Source of the DNA: an uncultured bacterium
GTDB lineage: Bacteria > Actinomycetota > Coriobacteriia > Coriobacteriales > Coriobacteriaceae
Length of the DNA: 64,000 bases
Assembly: GCA_905215385.1 (NCBI GenBank)
Contig: CAJMPY010000006.1
Location: 33,529 to 97,528 of the forward strand
Reading direction: 5' to 3'
Under the pieces are notes generated by a model, which was given only the letters and a program-made list of their open reading frames with translations, had not been told where the DNA came from and did no database searches. The position numbers were made by a program, and so were the translations under genes. Positions 55,988-64,000 of this stretch are shown piece after piece; position 1 is the stretch's first letter; each line of letters opens with the position of its first letter.

Positions 55988-57394
55988 CTATTCCATTTGC
56001 GATTTCGCCGCAGCGGCAAGCTGGGCCACATAGTCCTTAAACACGCGGCCGCGCTCCTCATAGCCCGAGAACTCATCGAACGAAGAGCAGGCAGGAGAAA
56101 GTAAGATCACGTCGCCACGGCTCGACAGCGAGCGGGCAACGTCCACGGCGTCGCGTAGGTCATCCGCCTGGGCGATATCCACATCGCCATCGACATCGGC
56201 CTCGTCCATAGCGGCGGTGAAGCGCTCGCGTGCATCGCCAAAGCAGACGACCGAGCGTACGTTATCCATAACGACGCGCGCGAAGTCCGTGAGCGGCGTG
56301 CCCTTATCGTGGCCGCCGAGCAGCAAGATCACGTCGTCATCGGGAAATGCCGTCAGGGCCTTCTCGACCGCATCGGTGTTGGTCGCCTTGGAATCGTTGA
56401 CGTAGCGCACGCCGTCAATCTCGCCACACGGCTCCACGCGGTGCTCGAGCGGCTGGAACGAGGCCAGGCCGCGGCAGACACCATCGACATCGGCACCGAC
56501 TGCCAGGGCAGCCGTGGCAGCGCACAGGGCATTGATAACATTGTGATGACCCGAGATCTTGAGCTCGGATGTAGCGATGAGCGGGGTCTCGACGCCCTTC
56601 AGGCGCACGATCATCTTGCCATCGCGCACAAAGGCGACATCCTCGCCCTCAGGCTCGTCAAAGGCAACCTTGCAGATGCGACGACCCGGCGTGTAGATGT
56701 ACTCATCGAACTCGTGAATGCCGGCGTCTTCGACGTCGACAACCACCAGATCGTCATCGCCCATATTGTCAAACAGTTTGACCTTGGCAAGCGCGTAGTT
56801 CTTATGGCTCTTATGCCAGCCCAAGTGGTCTGGAGTGATGTTGAGCAGCACCGCCACGCGAGGGTGGAGCTCGGTGGTCGTAGCAATCTGATAGCTCGAG
56901 AGCTCAGCCACAAACCACTCGTTGTGGGCTCGGCCGTCAATCTCGTTGACCGGCGGCTCGCCGATGTTGCCGACAGCTACGCTGGCCTCGCCGGCAGCCT
57001 TGAGCAGATAATCAGTCAGCGACGTGGTGGTCGTCTTGCCGTTGGTGCCCGTAATGGCAATCCAGTTATCGGGCGACAGGCGATAGGCAAACTCGGGCTC
57101 ACCCATAATCTGGGCGGCATGCTCGTGCCCGGCCTCAAAGAAGCCCGAGAACTCCGAGATGCCCGGGCACGTCACGCATACGTCATAGGCGCCCTCGACC
57201 TGTTCGGTCCCATAGACAAACGACGCACCAGCAGCCTCGAGCGCACGCGTGGCGTCATTGGGCTCAGAGGTGCCGCCGCCATACACGGTAACGGCGCTTA
57301 CGCGCTCGGGATGCGCCAGCGCCCAGCGGGCGACATCGAGACCGGATTTGCCCTGACCCAAAACGAGCAGGCTAAAGACATCAGCAAGAGGCAT
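55988..57394 (-). CDS. murD: UDP-MurNAc-L-Ala:D-glutamate ligase MurD
   Basis: 468 residues (MPLADVFSLLVLGQGKSGLD). N-terminal VLGQGKSGLDVA, ATP site WIAITGTNGKTTTTSLTDYL, VAELSSYQI, ISGHHNVINALCAA, RYVNDSKATNTDAVEKALTA and LLLGGHDKGT are typical. Adds D-Glu. Confidence 0.95.
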   Translation of the reverse strand: MPLADVFSLLVLGQGKSGLDVARWALAHPERVSAVTVYGGGTSEPNDATRALEAAGASFVYGTEQVEGAYDVCVTCPGISEFSGFFEAGHEHAAQIMGEPEFAYRLSPDNWIAITGTNGKTTTTSLTDYLLKAAGEASVAVGNIGEPPVNEIDGRAHNEWFVAELSSYQIATTTELHPRVAVLLNITPDHLGWHKSHKNYALAKVKLFDNMGDDDLVVVDVEDAGIHEFDEYIYTPGRRICKVAFDEPEGEDVAFVRDGKMIVRLKGVETPLIATSELKISGHHNVINALCAATAALAVGADVDGVCRGLASFQPLEHRVEPCGEIDGVRYVNDSKATNTDAVEKALTAFPDDDVILLLGGHDKGTPLTDFARVVMDNVRSVVCFGDARERFTAAMDEADVDGDVDIAQADDLRDAVDVARSLSSRGDVILLSPACSSFDEFSGYEERGRVFKDYVAQLAAAAKSQME

Positions 57395-57403
57395 GAAAGA
57401 CCA

Positions 57404-58423
57404 CTATCCCAACTGGAAGAACAGAGCAAGGCCAACGGCACCAAATGCCGCAGCGATAATCCAAAAACGGATGACGACCTTGGTCTCGGCCCAACCCTTC
57501 TTTTCGAAATGATGATGGATGGGCGCCATAAGGAAGACGCGCTTGTGCGTAAAGTGGAAGTAGACAACCTGAATCATGACCGACAGGGTCTCAACGATAA
57601 ACAGGCCACCGATGATGAGGGAGACGACCTCGGTGTTAGTCATGATGGACGTACAGGCAAACGCGGCGCCCAGAGCAAGCGAGCCGGTATCACCCATAAA
57701 GATGCTCGCCGGATAGCAGTTGAACCACAGAAAGCCCAGGCAGGCACCGGCACACGCGGTGCAGAAGATGGACAGGTTCACGTCTCCGTGCAAAAACGCC
57801 ATGGCAGCCATGGCGAGCATGGCGATCATGGAGGTGCCGCCAGCAAGACCGTCAAGGCCATCGGTCAAGTTCACGGCATTAGAAAGACCGGCAATCATCA
57901 GCCAGCAAAAGACAATATAGAGCCACGGGAACGAATAGCCGCAGATGGTAGTCGAAAGCACGCCAAGGTCAATCGTCAACCCACCGGGAAAACGAATCTC
58001 GGGGGCGACGCCGCACCAGTTGACGGCAAGCACCGTAAAGGTGACACAGATAATGGTTAGGCCGATCATCTTGGCATGCGGCGTCAGACCGAGCGAGCGC
58101 CCATGCGTAACGGAGGTCAGATCGTCGATCAGGCCCAGCACGCCGGTCGCCAGCGTGGCGAGCAGCACGAGCACGAGCTCGGTGGTGAGCTTGCCCATCA
58201 GCAGGCAGGTCAGCGAGATCGCGACGAGGATGACAACGCCACCCATGGTGGGCGTTCCCTGCTTAACCAAATGACGCTTGGGGCCGTCGGCACGAACCTG
58301 CTGGCCGATACCCTCGACCTTGAGCAGCTTAATCCACCACGGCATGAGCAGCAGCGCAATGGCTGCGGCGATGCCAAGCCCCAAAAAAGCCTGATACGTT
58401 GGATACGAGGGATTGCCGAACAT
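57404..58423 (-). CDS. mraY: Phospho-MurNAc-pentapeptide transferase MraY
   Basis: 339 residues with ten transmembrane helices. PTMGGVVILVAISLTCLLMG, LTDGLDGLAGGTSMI, 'GFLWFNCYPASIFMGDTGSL' and 'MAPIHHHFEKKGWAETKVVI' include the catalytic Asp and His residues. Makes lipid I. Confidence 0.95.
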   Translation of the reverse strand: MFGNPSYPTYQAFLGLGIAAAIALLLMPWWIKLLKVEGIGQQVRADGPKRHLVKQGTPTMGGVVILVAISLTCLLMGKLTTELVLVLLATLATGVLGLIDDLTSVTHGRSLGLTPHAKMIGLTIICVTFTVLAVNWCGVAPEIRFPGGLTIDLGVLSTTICGYSFPWLYIVFCWLMIAGLSNAVNLTDGLDGLAGGTSMIAMLAMAAMAFLHGDVNLSIFCTACAGACLGFLWFNCYPASIFMGDTGSLALGAAFACTSIMTNTEVVSLIIGGLFIVETLSVMIQVVYFHFTHKRVFLMAPIHHHFEKKGWAETKVVIRFWIIAAAFGAVGLALFFQLG

Positions 58424-58426
58424 GGG

Positions 58427-59851
58427 CTAGCACACACCTTCCACAAAGCGGTCGAGCTCAACAAAGCGGGAACCCTTGACCAGTACAACATCATGTTTTT
58501 CAAGCGCGCCGCCCATGCGGTCGAGCACCTGCTGATAATCGGAGAACACCTGGATGCGGTCCTCGTCCATGCCCATCATGCGCGCGGCATCGGCCATAAG
58601 CTGGACCAGCTCACCACCCACGCACGCCAGCATGTCGAGCTTCTTGGCGGCGGCATAGGCGCCCACGAGCTCATGCATGCGAGGAGCCTCATCGCCCATC
58701 TCGCCCATCTCGCCCAGAATCGCCATGCGAGACCCCGTGCACGAAAGCGAGCACAGCAGATCGAGGCCGGCTGCCATCGATTCGGCGCTGGCGTTATAGG
58801 AGTCATCGATGACGCGTGCACCGCTCTTGGCGCGCTTGATCTCCTGGCGGTGTCCGGTGATCGTGAGACCCCTAAAGGCAGCATCGATCTGCTCGGGCGT
58901 CACGCCCAGGCGATAGGCAACCGCGGCGGCCTTAACGGCATTAGGAACGGACTGCACGCCGGGGATGGCAAGCATGGTATCGATCGTCTCACCCTGGCCA
59001 AAATCGAGCGTAAAGACCGGACGGCCTTCGTCATCAACGCGAACGTCGCGGGCACGGACCTCATCATCGTCAGAGACACCGGCCAGCATCACGTCGATAC
59101 CAGCAGGTTGGGCGAACGTGTCGCGAATGAACGGCGTAAAGTCGTCCTCGCCGCCCAAAACCAGCAGCGGCAAATAGTCGCCGGCGGCGCACATGCCCTG
59201 TACAATCTCGGCCTTAGCGCGGGCGATGTTCTCGCGGCTGCCCAAAATGCCGATATGAGAGGTGCCGATCTTGCTCACGATGGCAAGGTTGGGATTGGCG
59301 GACTGGGACAGGCGCTCGATCTCGTGGAAATGGTTCATGCCCATCTCGAGCACCAGAACCTCGGTATCAGCCGGAGCGGAAAGCACCGTGAGCGGCATGC
59401 CGATCAGGTTATTGAAATTGCCCTTCGTGGCCCAGACGCGATAACGCTTGGCGAGCACGGCGGCGAGCACGTCCTTGGTCGTCGTCTTGCCAATCGAACC
59501 GGTAATGCCGACGACCAGGCAGCCAAGCTCCAAGCGATAAACATGCGCCAGGCGCAGCAAGAACTCCTCGGGGTCGTCGGTCAGCAAGATGGCGCACCCC
59601 TTGTCCTGCGCCAGCGAAACCAGTTCGGCATCGGGCTCGCGCGTCATCACGACGGCACCGGCACCCGACTCGATGGCACGGGAGGCAAAATCATTGCCGT
59701 CGACCTTTTCGCCGGGGAAGGCGACAAAGATCGTCCCCTTCTCGACCTGACGCGAGTCGATAACGCACCCGCGGCATACCCGATCGACTTCTTCCGTCAC
59801 GGTTCGGGCCCCCGTTGAGGCCGCGAGGTTGTTGACGGCGATCTCTATCAT
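58427..59851 (-). CDS. murF: UDP-MurNAc-tripeptide:D-Ala-D-Ala ligase MurF
   Basis: 474 residues. N-terminal domain VCRGCVIDSRQVEKGTIFVA, ATP site GITGSIGKTTTKDVLAAVL, LEMGMNHFHEIERL, VPNAVKAAAVA and DDSYNASAESMAAGLDLL match MurF. It lies directly after the PBP gene; the usual murE between them is missing. Confidence 0.94.
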   Translation of the reverse strand: MIEIAVNNLAASTGARTVTEEVDRVCRGCVIDSRQVEKGTIFVAFPGEKVDGNDFASRAIESGAGAVVMTREPDAELVSLAQDKGCAILLTDDPEEFLLRLAHVYRLELGCLVVGITGSIGKTTTKDVLAAVLAKRYRVWATKGNFNNLIGMPLTVLSAPADTEVLVLEMGMNHFHEIERLSQSANPNLAIVSKIGTSHIGILGSRENIARAKAEIVQGMCAAGDYLPLLVLGGEDDFTPFIRDTFAQPAGIDVMLAGVSDDDEVRARDVRVDDEGRPVFTLDFGQGETIDTMLAIPGVQSVPNAVKAAAVAYRLGVTPEQIDAAFRGLTITGHRQEIKRAKSGARVIDDSYNASAESMAAGLDLLCSLSCTGSRMAILGEMGEMGDEAPRMHELVGAYAAAKKLDMLACVGGELVQLMADAARMMGMDEDRIQVFSDYQQVLDRMGGALEKHDVVLVKGSRFVELDRFVEGVC

Positions 59852-59976
59852 TGCAGCTCCCCTGTAAACCTAATAATGCTATCGGCGTATTGTATCCCAG
59901 TGCCATGCGCGCGTGGTGCAGGGCATGTGAACACCTTTCAGATCAAACGGCAGACCACGCTCAAGATTGTAACCCC

Positions 59977-61842
59977 CTACTTCGTGCGCGGGATACCCAG
60001 CACGTCGAGTGCGTTGGCCATAATGGACTGGAATGGCACCGCGGCGGCATCCGAGCCGCTCGGCGTTCCATCGAGTGTGATATAGCACAGCACCTTGGGC
60101 GATTGCGCCGGCGCAAAGCCCATAAAGGACGACATGTAGTTCTCCTTGAGGTAACCGCCGTTCTCGTCAGCTCGCTCGGCCGTACCGGTCTTGCCCGCCA
60201 CGTCATAGCCATCGACCGCACCGCCAACGCCCGTGCCTTCGGACACGACCGTCTGCATGCACGATGTCACCTGGGCGGCAGCGTCGTCCGATATCGCACG
60301 CTCGCCTTCGCCCCAGTCCTTCTCATCGCCCTTGCTGGACTTATAGAAGTGCGGAGTCATCATCACGCCGCCGTTCGCGATGCCGCCCACGGCACGTGCG
60401 ACCTCAATCGGCGAGACGGACAGCGCCTGGCCAAAGCTCATCGAGCCCAGCGTGGCGCCGTCGTACTGGTCGCGCTCCTTGACGATACCCAGACTCTCAC
60501 CCGGAAAATCGACACCGGAGCTATGACCGATGCCCCACTTGTCCACATAGGTGGCAAAATCATCGGCACCGATCTTGCGTCCCACCAGGACAAAGCCCAC
60601 ATTGGACGAACGGCGCATCATCTCACGCACGTCCATGGTCATGGTGTAGTCGCGCTTATCGGCGTCGGTAACGGTGTCGTCGCCGACCTTAATGCTCGCC
60701 GGCACCTCAAACGACGTGCTCGAACGCACGGCGCCCAAGTCGAAGCCGGCACCGGCCACAAGTGTCTTAAAGACCGAGCCGGGCTCGTAGGCATCGGTAA
60801 CCAGGCGCAAGTTCATGTCCTCGGTCTTGGCGTTTTCCAGATCGGTCTGGTCATATGTCGGATACGAGCATGCCGCCAGAATCTCGCCCGTCGTGGGATC
60901 GGTGACCAGGGCCGAGCCATTCTTGGCCTTGGTCTTTTCGACCGCCTCGGCCAGGGCGTCCTCGGCGGCACGCTGGATATTGACATCGAGTGTCGTCACG
61001 ATATCAACGCCGTCGACCGCAGCCACCTTTTTATAGGCGCCGCCCGCGATATAGCTACCGTCCCTCGCCCGCTCGCGCACCAGCGAGCCGTTCGTTCCGG
61101 TCAAAAGCTTGTTGTACTGCTTCTCAAGGCCCGTCAGACCGTCGTTGTCCACGTTTACCACGCCAAGCACCTGCGATGCCAGGTTGCCATAAGGATATAC
61201 GCGCTTCATGGCCTGCTCAAAGAGCACGCCGGGCAGATTCTTCTTCTCCAGCGCCGCAGCATCGTCCTCGTCCACCTGGCGTTTGATATACACCCAGGTG
61301 CCATCGGACATAACGAGATCACGACAGGTTTTCTTATCGATGCCCGTAGCTTTGACCAGTGCCGAGACCGTCTTGTCAACGTCCTCGATAAGCTGAGGAT
61401 TCACGGCGATGTTGCGGCATTCGACCGACGACGTCAGCACGTTGCCGTTACGGTCGTAGATGGTACCGCGCTTGGCATACAGCGTCTGCGCAAGCAAGCG
61501 ACGTGCATCGGCACGGTCGCGTAACTTATCGGCTTCCACGATTTGATAGTCGGCAAGGCGAAGGACGCCCAAGCCCAAGCCAAACCCGATGAAGCCCATG
61601 ACGGCTTTGCGACGGGGCAGCGGCGTGCCCGTGAGCCATTCGGTCGACGAGCTCTTGCGCGGTCTGGCGTTATGCATTTGAGGACCGCTCGAGCCACGGA
61701 GACGCGACGCGGGGTCGTTGCCATAGGACGGCCTCGCGTTGTAAGATGGCCGACCCGTTCCTTGATAACCAGAACGTCCCCGCGATGAGGGACGTCCAGA
61801 ACCGCGGCCCCCGTCGGAACCGCGGCGATAGTCATTTGTCAT
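59977..61842 (-). CDS. Class B penicillin-binding protein (FtsI/PBP2-like)
   Basis: 621 residues. A basic N-terminus precedes one transmembrane helix (about 80-100). The pedestal shows LAQTLYAKRGTIYDRNGNVL. The transpeptidase domain has YEPGSVFKTL (SxxK), SSNVGF (SxN) and KTGTAERADENGGY (KTG). No PASTA repeats. It is the division transpeptidase that pairs with FtsW. ATG 61842 and the gene context match ftsI/pbpB. Confidence 0.93.
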   Translation of the reverse strand: MTNDYRRGSDGGRGSGRPSSRGRSGYQGTGRPSYNARPSYGNDPASRLRGSSGPQMHNARPRKSSSTEWLTGTPLPRRKAVMGFIGFGLGLGVLRLADYQIVEADKLRDRADARRLLAQTLYAKRGTIYDRNGNVLTSSVECRNIAVNPQLIEDVDKTVSALVKATGIDKKTCRDLVMSDGTWVYIKRQVDEDDAAALEKKNLPGVLFEQAMKRVYPYGNLASQVLGVVNVDNDGLTGLEKQYNKLLTGTNGSLVRERARDGSYIAGGAYKKVAAVDGVDIVTTLDVNIQRAAEDALAEAVEKTKAKNGSALVTDPTTGEILAACSYPTYDQTDLENAKTEDMNLRLVTDAYEPGSVFKTLVAGAGFDLGAVRSSTSFEVPASIKVGDDTVTDADKRDYTMTMDVREMMRRSSNVGFVLVGRKIGADDFATYVDKWGIGHSSGVDFPGESLGIVKERDQYDGATLGSMSFGQALSVSPIEVARAVGGIANGGVMMTPHFYKSSKGDEKDWGEGERAISDDAAAQVTSCMQTVVSEGTGVGGAVDGYDVAGKTGTAERADENGGYLKENYMSSFMGFAPAQSPKVLCYITLDGTPSGSDAAAVPFQSIMANALDVLGIPRTK

Positions 61843-61859
61843 ACTCAGCTACCGTCTTG

Positions 61860-62330
61860 CTACTGAGCGGTCGCGGTCGCGTTGGCGCCCGCGGCTGCAT
61901 CCTGCGAAAAGTCAAGTGTAACGCTCTCGCTGGGCTCCACCATGCCATAAGCGCCCGCAAGGTCGCGAATACGCGTGTCGGCGCCATAGACCGAATGCAT
62001 GACCTCCAGGTCGGAGCTCTCATCGGTCGCCTTTTCGAGCGTGTTGGTAAGCTCGGCGTTGCTGTTGAGCACCTGGGCCGTAACGCCGGCGAGCGCCACG
62101 CGGGCGACGCCGATCGTCATGAAGATGGCCGCAATGATGCAAAACGTTTTAAGAACGCTCATGAAAACCGGGCTTACCGCCTGGTTTGCCTGACGGCCCG
62201 CGCCCGTGTAGACATCAAAGCGCGGCGTGCGCTGCTCACGGGGAGCAACGGGGGCCTGCGGCGTCTCACGATAGGCGGGCATGGCGTTCATATCATAGGC
62301 GAGTGCTGCGCTTGAAGTGTTGTAGCCCAT
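61860..62330 (-). CDS. FtsL-like septum protein
   Basis: 156 residues. A cytoplasmic N-terminus (1-55), one transmembrane helix (about 57-80: FMSVLKTFCIIAAIFMTIGV) and an extracellular coiled coil (NSNAELTNTLEKATDESSDL) with VYGADTRIRDLAGAYGMVEP. This is the FtsL/DivIC layout, in the expected place between rsmH and the PBP. Sequence identity to FtsL is weak, as usual. Confidence 0.8.
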   Translation of the reverse strand: MGYNTSSAALAYDMNAMPAYRETPQAPVAPREQRTPRFDVYTGAGRQANQAVSPVFMSVLKTFCIIAAIFMTIGVARVALAGVTAQVLNSNAELTNTLEKATDESSDLEVMHSVYGADTRIRDLAGAYGMVEPSESVTLDFSQDAAAGANATATAQ

Positions 62331-62420
62331 GATATGCCGCCTCCCATCCCGAGTACGTTGGTAGTGTGTTTAAGCTTCGTTTATGGTGCGAGCGGGAGGT
62401 CCAATATCGCGCGGTCGTGC

Positions 62421-63386
62421 CTACAGACGCTGCGCCACGCGGATTTTGGCTGATCTCGCCCGAGGGTTGCGCTCAACCTCATCAGGCTGGGCAACCAAGG
62501 GTTTGCGGGTGATGACCTTGAGTATCGGCACGTTGCCGCACACGCACACCGGAATCTCCGGCGGACACGTGCACCCCTGGCTCATCTCCTTAAAGTGGTT
62601 CTTTACGATACGGTCCTCGAGCGAGTGATACGAGATGACGCAGATACGTCCGCCCGGGTTGAGCCACCTGGTGGCGGCATCAAGCCCTCGTTCGAGCACA
62701 TCGAGCTCGTGATTGACCTCGATGCGAATGGCCTGGAAACTTTTCTTGGCCGGGTGTCCACCATGCCGACGAGCGGCAGCTGGGATACCCGCCTTGATGA
62801 TCTCGACAAATTGGCCGGTGGTTTCGATCGGTTCTTGCTCGCGGCGGCGCACGATCTCGCGCGCGATCTGCGAGGCGAACTTCTCTTCGCCGTAGACGCG
62901 TAGAATCCGGGCGAGGTCGTGTTCGTTATAGGTGTTGATGACCTCAGCTGCGTTTAAGGTGTTATTACCCGGATCCATCCGCATGTCCAATGGGGCGTCC
63001 TCGTTATACGAAAAGCCCCTGCCAGGGATATCGAGTTGCGGTGACGAAACGCCCAAATCGAACAGGAAGCCATCGACCCCGGGCACCTCGGCCGAGCAAA
63101 GCAGCTCGTCCAAGTCGCCGAAGTTGCCCTTCAGCAGCTGGTGCGGAACGCCGGGAACCTCGCGGTCCAGACGGGCGCCAGCGGCCTCGAGGGCCATGTC
63201 GTCCTGATCGACGCCGAGCAAAAGACCCGTCTCCCCCACCTGCGCGGCCATCTTTACCGAATGGCCGGCACCGCCAAGGGTGCAATCGCAGACAACGGAG
63301 CCGCTCTTTAGCCGCAGCGACTCAAGCACTTCGCCGAGCATGACAGGTTCATGCCGATATTCTTGTGTCAAGATCCCACGCTCCAT
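62421..63386 (-). CDS. rsmH: 16S rRNA m4C1402 methyltransferase RsmH
   Basis: 321 residues. Start region YRHEPVMLGEVLESL, SAM site VVCDCTLGGAGHSVKMAAQV, FLFDLGVSSPQLDIPGRGFS, LDMRMDP, ARRHGGHPAKKSFQAIRIEV and ICVISYHSLEDRIVKNHF are diagnostic of MraW/RsmH. Confidence 0.96.
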   Translation of the reverse strand: MERGILTQEYRHEPVMLGEVLESLRLKSGSVVCDCTLGGAGHSVKMAAQVGETGLLLGVDQDDMALEAAGARLDREVPGVPHQLLKGNFGDLDELLCSAEVPGVDGFLFDLGVSSPQLDIPGRGFSYNEDAPLDMRMDPGNNTLNAAEVINTYNEHDLARILRVYGEEKFASQIAREIVRRREQEPIETTGQFVEIIKAGIPAAARRHGGHPAKKSFQAIRIEVNHELDVLERGLDAATRWLNPGGRICVISYHSLEDRIVKNHFKEMSQGCTCPPEIPVCVCGNVPILKVITRKPLVAQPDEVERNPRARSAKIRVAQRL

Positions 63387-63406
63387 CCGTTACCCGTGCC
63401 TTGCCC

Positions 63407-63841
63407 TTACGAGAAGAAGAGGTCCAGCAGGGCCTCATCGTCATCGTCCTCATCGGCCGCGGCGCGATCCCAAACCTCAAGGTGGTCGTAGTTGCCCACA
63501 ACCGTGACCTCGCGGTCGAGGTTCGCCTGCTTGCGGAGAGACTCGGAAAGGCCGATACGACCGGCGCTGTCCACGTCCATCGACGTGGTGCGCTTGTTGA
63601 TCGCCCTCATGAGCTTCTGGTCGTTGATGTCACGCGGGTTAAAACCCTCGTGGCCCTCACGACCCGCGAAGAGTCCTTCGACCCACTTATCGAAGGCCTC
63701 GGCAGAGAACACGTACAGAGCATCGACATCCAGGGCTTTGAACACGCGAACGTGCTCTCCAAGCTCCTCGCGAAGGGGTGCAGGCAGGGACAGACGACCT
63801 TTTGCATCGAGATTGCGCTCGTATGCACCAGTCATTCCCAT
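63407..63841 (-). CDS. mraZ: Transcriptional regulator MraZ
   Basis: 144 residues, GGGGAGGGCGCAC before ATG 63841. Two SpoVT-AbrB-like halves with the DxxxR motifs NLDAKGRLSLPAPL and DVDSAGRIGLSESL. The C-terminus is acidic. MraZ represses its own cluster promoter. It is the first gene of the division and cell-wall cluster. Confidence 0.95.
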   Translation of the reverse strand: MGMTGAYERNLDAKGRLSLPAPLREELGEHVRVFKALDVDALYVFSAEAFDKWVEGLFAGREGHEGFNPRDINDQKLMRAINKRTTSMDVDSAGRIGLSESLRKQANLDREVTVVGNYDHLEVWDRAAADEDDDDEALLDLFFS

Positions 63842-63877
63842 GTGCGCCCTCCCCTCGGTTACTCAGATGGCACGTAC

Positions 63878-63894
63878 GCGGGGAACCACCCCGC
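63878..63894. promoter_or_regulatory. Downstream copy of the mraZ operator
   Basis: GCGGGGAACCACCCCGC, a GGGG...CCCC palindrome with the same AACC core as the copy in the promoter spacer, centred 37 bp from it and just inside the predicted transcript. Likely bound by MraZ. Confidence 0.6.
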
Positions 63895-63909
63895 CTGTCG
63901 ACGTCATTA

Positions 63910-63938
63910 ATAATATGGGGAACCGCCCCATTTTTCAA
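63910..63938 (-). promoter_or_regulatory. mraZ promoter with operator in the spacer
   Basis: -35 TTGAAA (63933-63938), 17-bp spacer, -10 TATTAT (63910-63915). The spacer is almost wholly the palindrome TGGGG-CGGTT-CCCCA, so a bound repressor would block sigma factor access directly. Confidence 0.75.
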
Positions 63939-64000
63939 CACCTTTGAATTGAGCTGTTACTGCCCAGGTAGAGCGGTCGCCGAGAACACGTGAAAAGGCG

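Noticed and set aside
56309..61524. Three long plus-strand frames (about 557-583 residues each)
   Set aside because: Antisense to murD, mraY, murF and the PBP; composition is that of reverse-frame shadows.

Overview
The window carries the right part of an integrated temperate siphovirus-like prophage (about 1-33,230) followed by host chromosome (about 33,430-64,000). The host is probably a Coriobacteriia actinobacterium of Collinsella type. This is an inference from high GC, a division cluster continuing ftsZ - pgeF ... yggS - sepF - yggT - divIVA, and an actinobacterial-type IHF homologue in the phage. No rRNA, tRNA, IS element or CRISPR array was seen.

Prophage layout. The left end is cut by the window. 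The late genes run leftwards on the minus strand: terminase small and large subunits, portal, a coiled-coil fibre-like protein, a C-terminally variable protein, a diversity-generating retroelement (DGR: variable repeat, template repeat, reverse transcriptase), a MuF head-morphogenesis protein with an extra C-terminal domain, gp10-like protein, scaffold, coat, connectors, tail terminator, tail tube, tail chaperones with a -1 frameshift site, tape measure, a fibronectin-type tail protein and a partial baseplate protein. To the right lie the early genes, also minus: small zinc-binding proteins, a replication protein with internal repeats, SSB, an IHF-like protein, DUF1351, RecT/Bet, RusA and an excisionase-like protein. 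A divergent switch follows: a minus-strand Cro-like gene against a plus-strand CI/LexA-like repressor. Then come a DUF4041/GIY-YIG protein and the tyrosine integrase beside the right prophage end.

The most striking element is the DGR. A 113-bp template repeat (13737-13849) and a 113-bp variable repeat at the 3' end of the 545-residue gene (13950-14062) align without gaps. Seventeen of the 18 differences fall at template-strand adenines, and a reverse transcriptase with a YADD box lies next to them. A second system of note is the MuF protein with a JAB/MPN-like HNHP motif and a tiny acidic partner. These two genes sit between two terminators and resemble a MuF toxin-immunity cassette.

Host part. 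After the prophage come a pentapeptide-repeat protein, an SGNH hydrolase, a TIGR02452/PARG-like protein, a Bax-inhibitor-1 family protein, a small conserved protein, a Pit phosphate transporter with its DUF47 partner, and a nitroreductase with an abrupt change of codon usage. From 40.2 kb to the right edge the minus strand carries a nearly continuous cell-wall and division cluster. In transcription order it is mraZ, rsmH, ftsL-like, a class B PBP, murF, mraY, murD, ftsW, murG, murC, murB, ftsQ, ftsZ, pgeF, then an inserted pstSCAB-phoU phosphate operon, then yggS, sepF, yggT and divIVA. murE, ftsA and ddl are not in the cluster. The mraZ promoter has a palindromic operator filling its 17-bp spacer.
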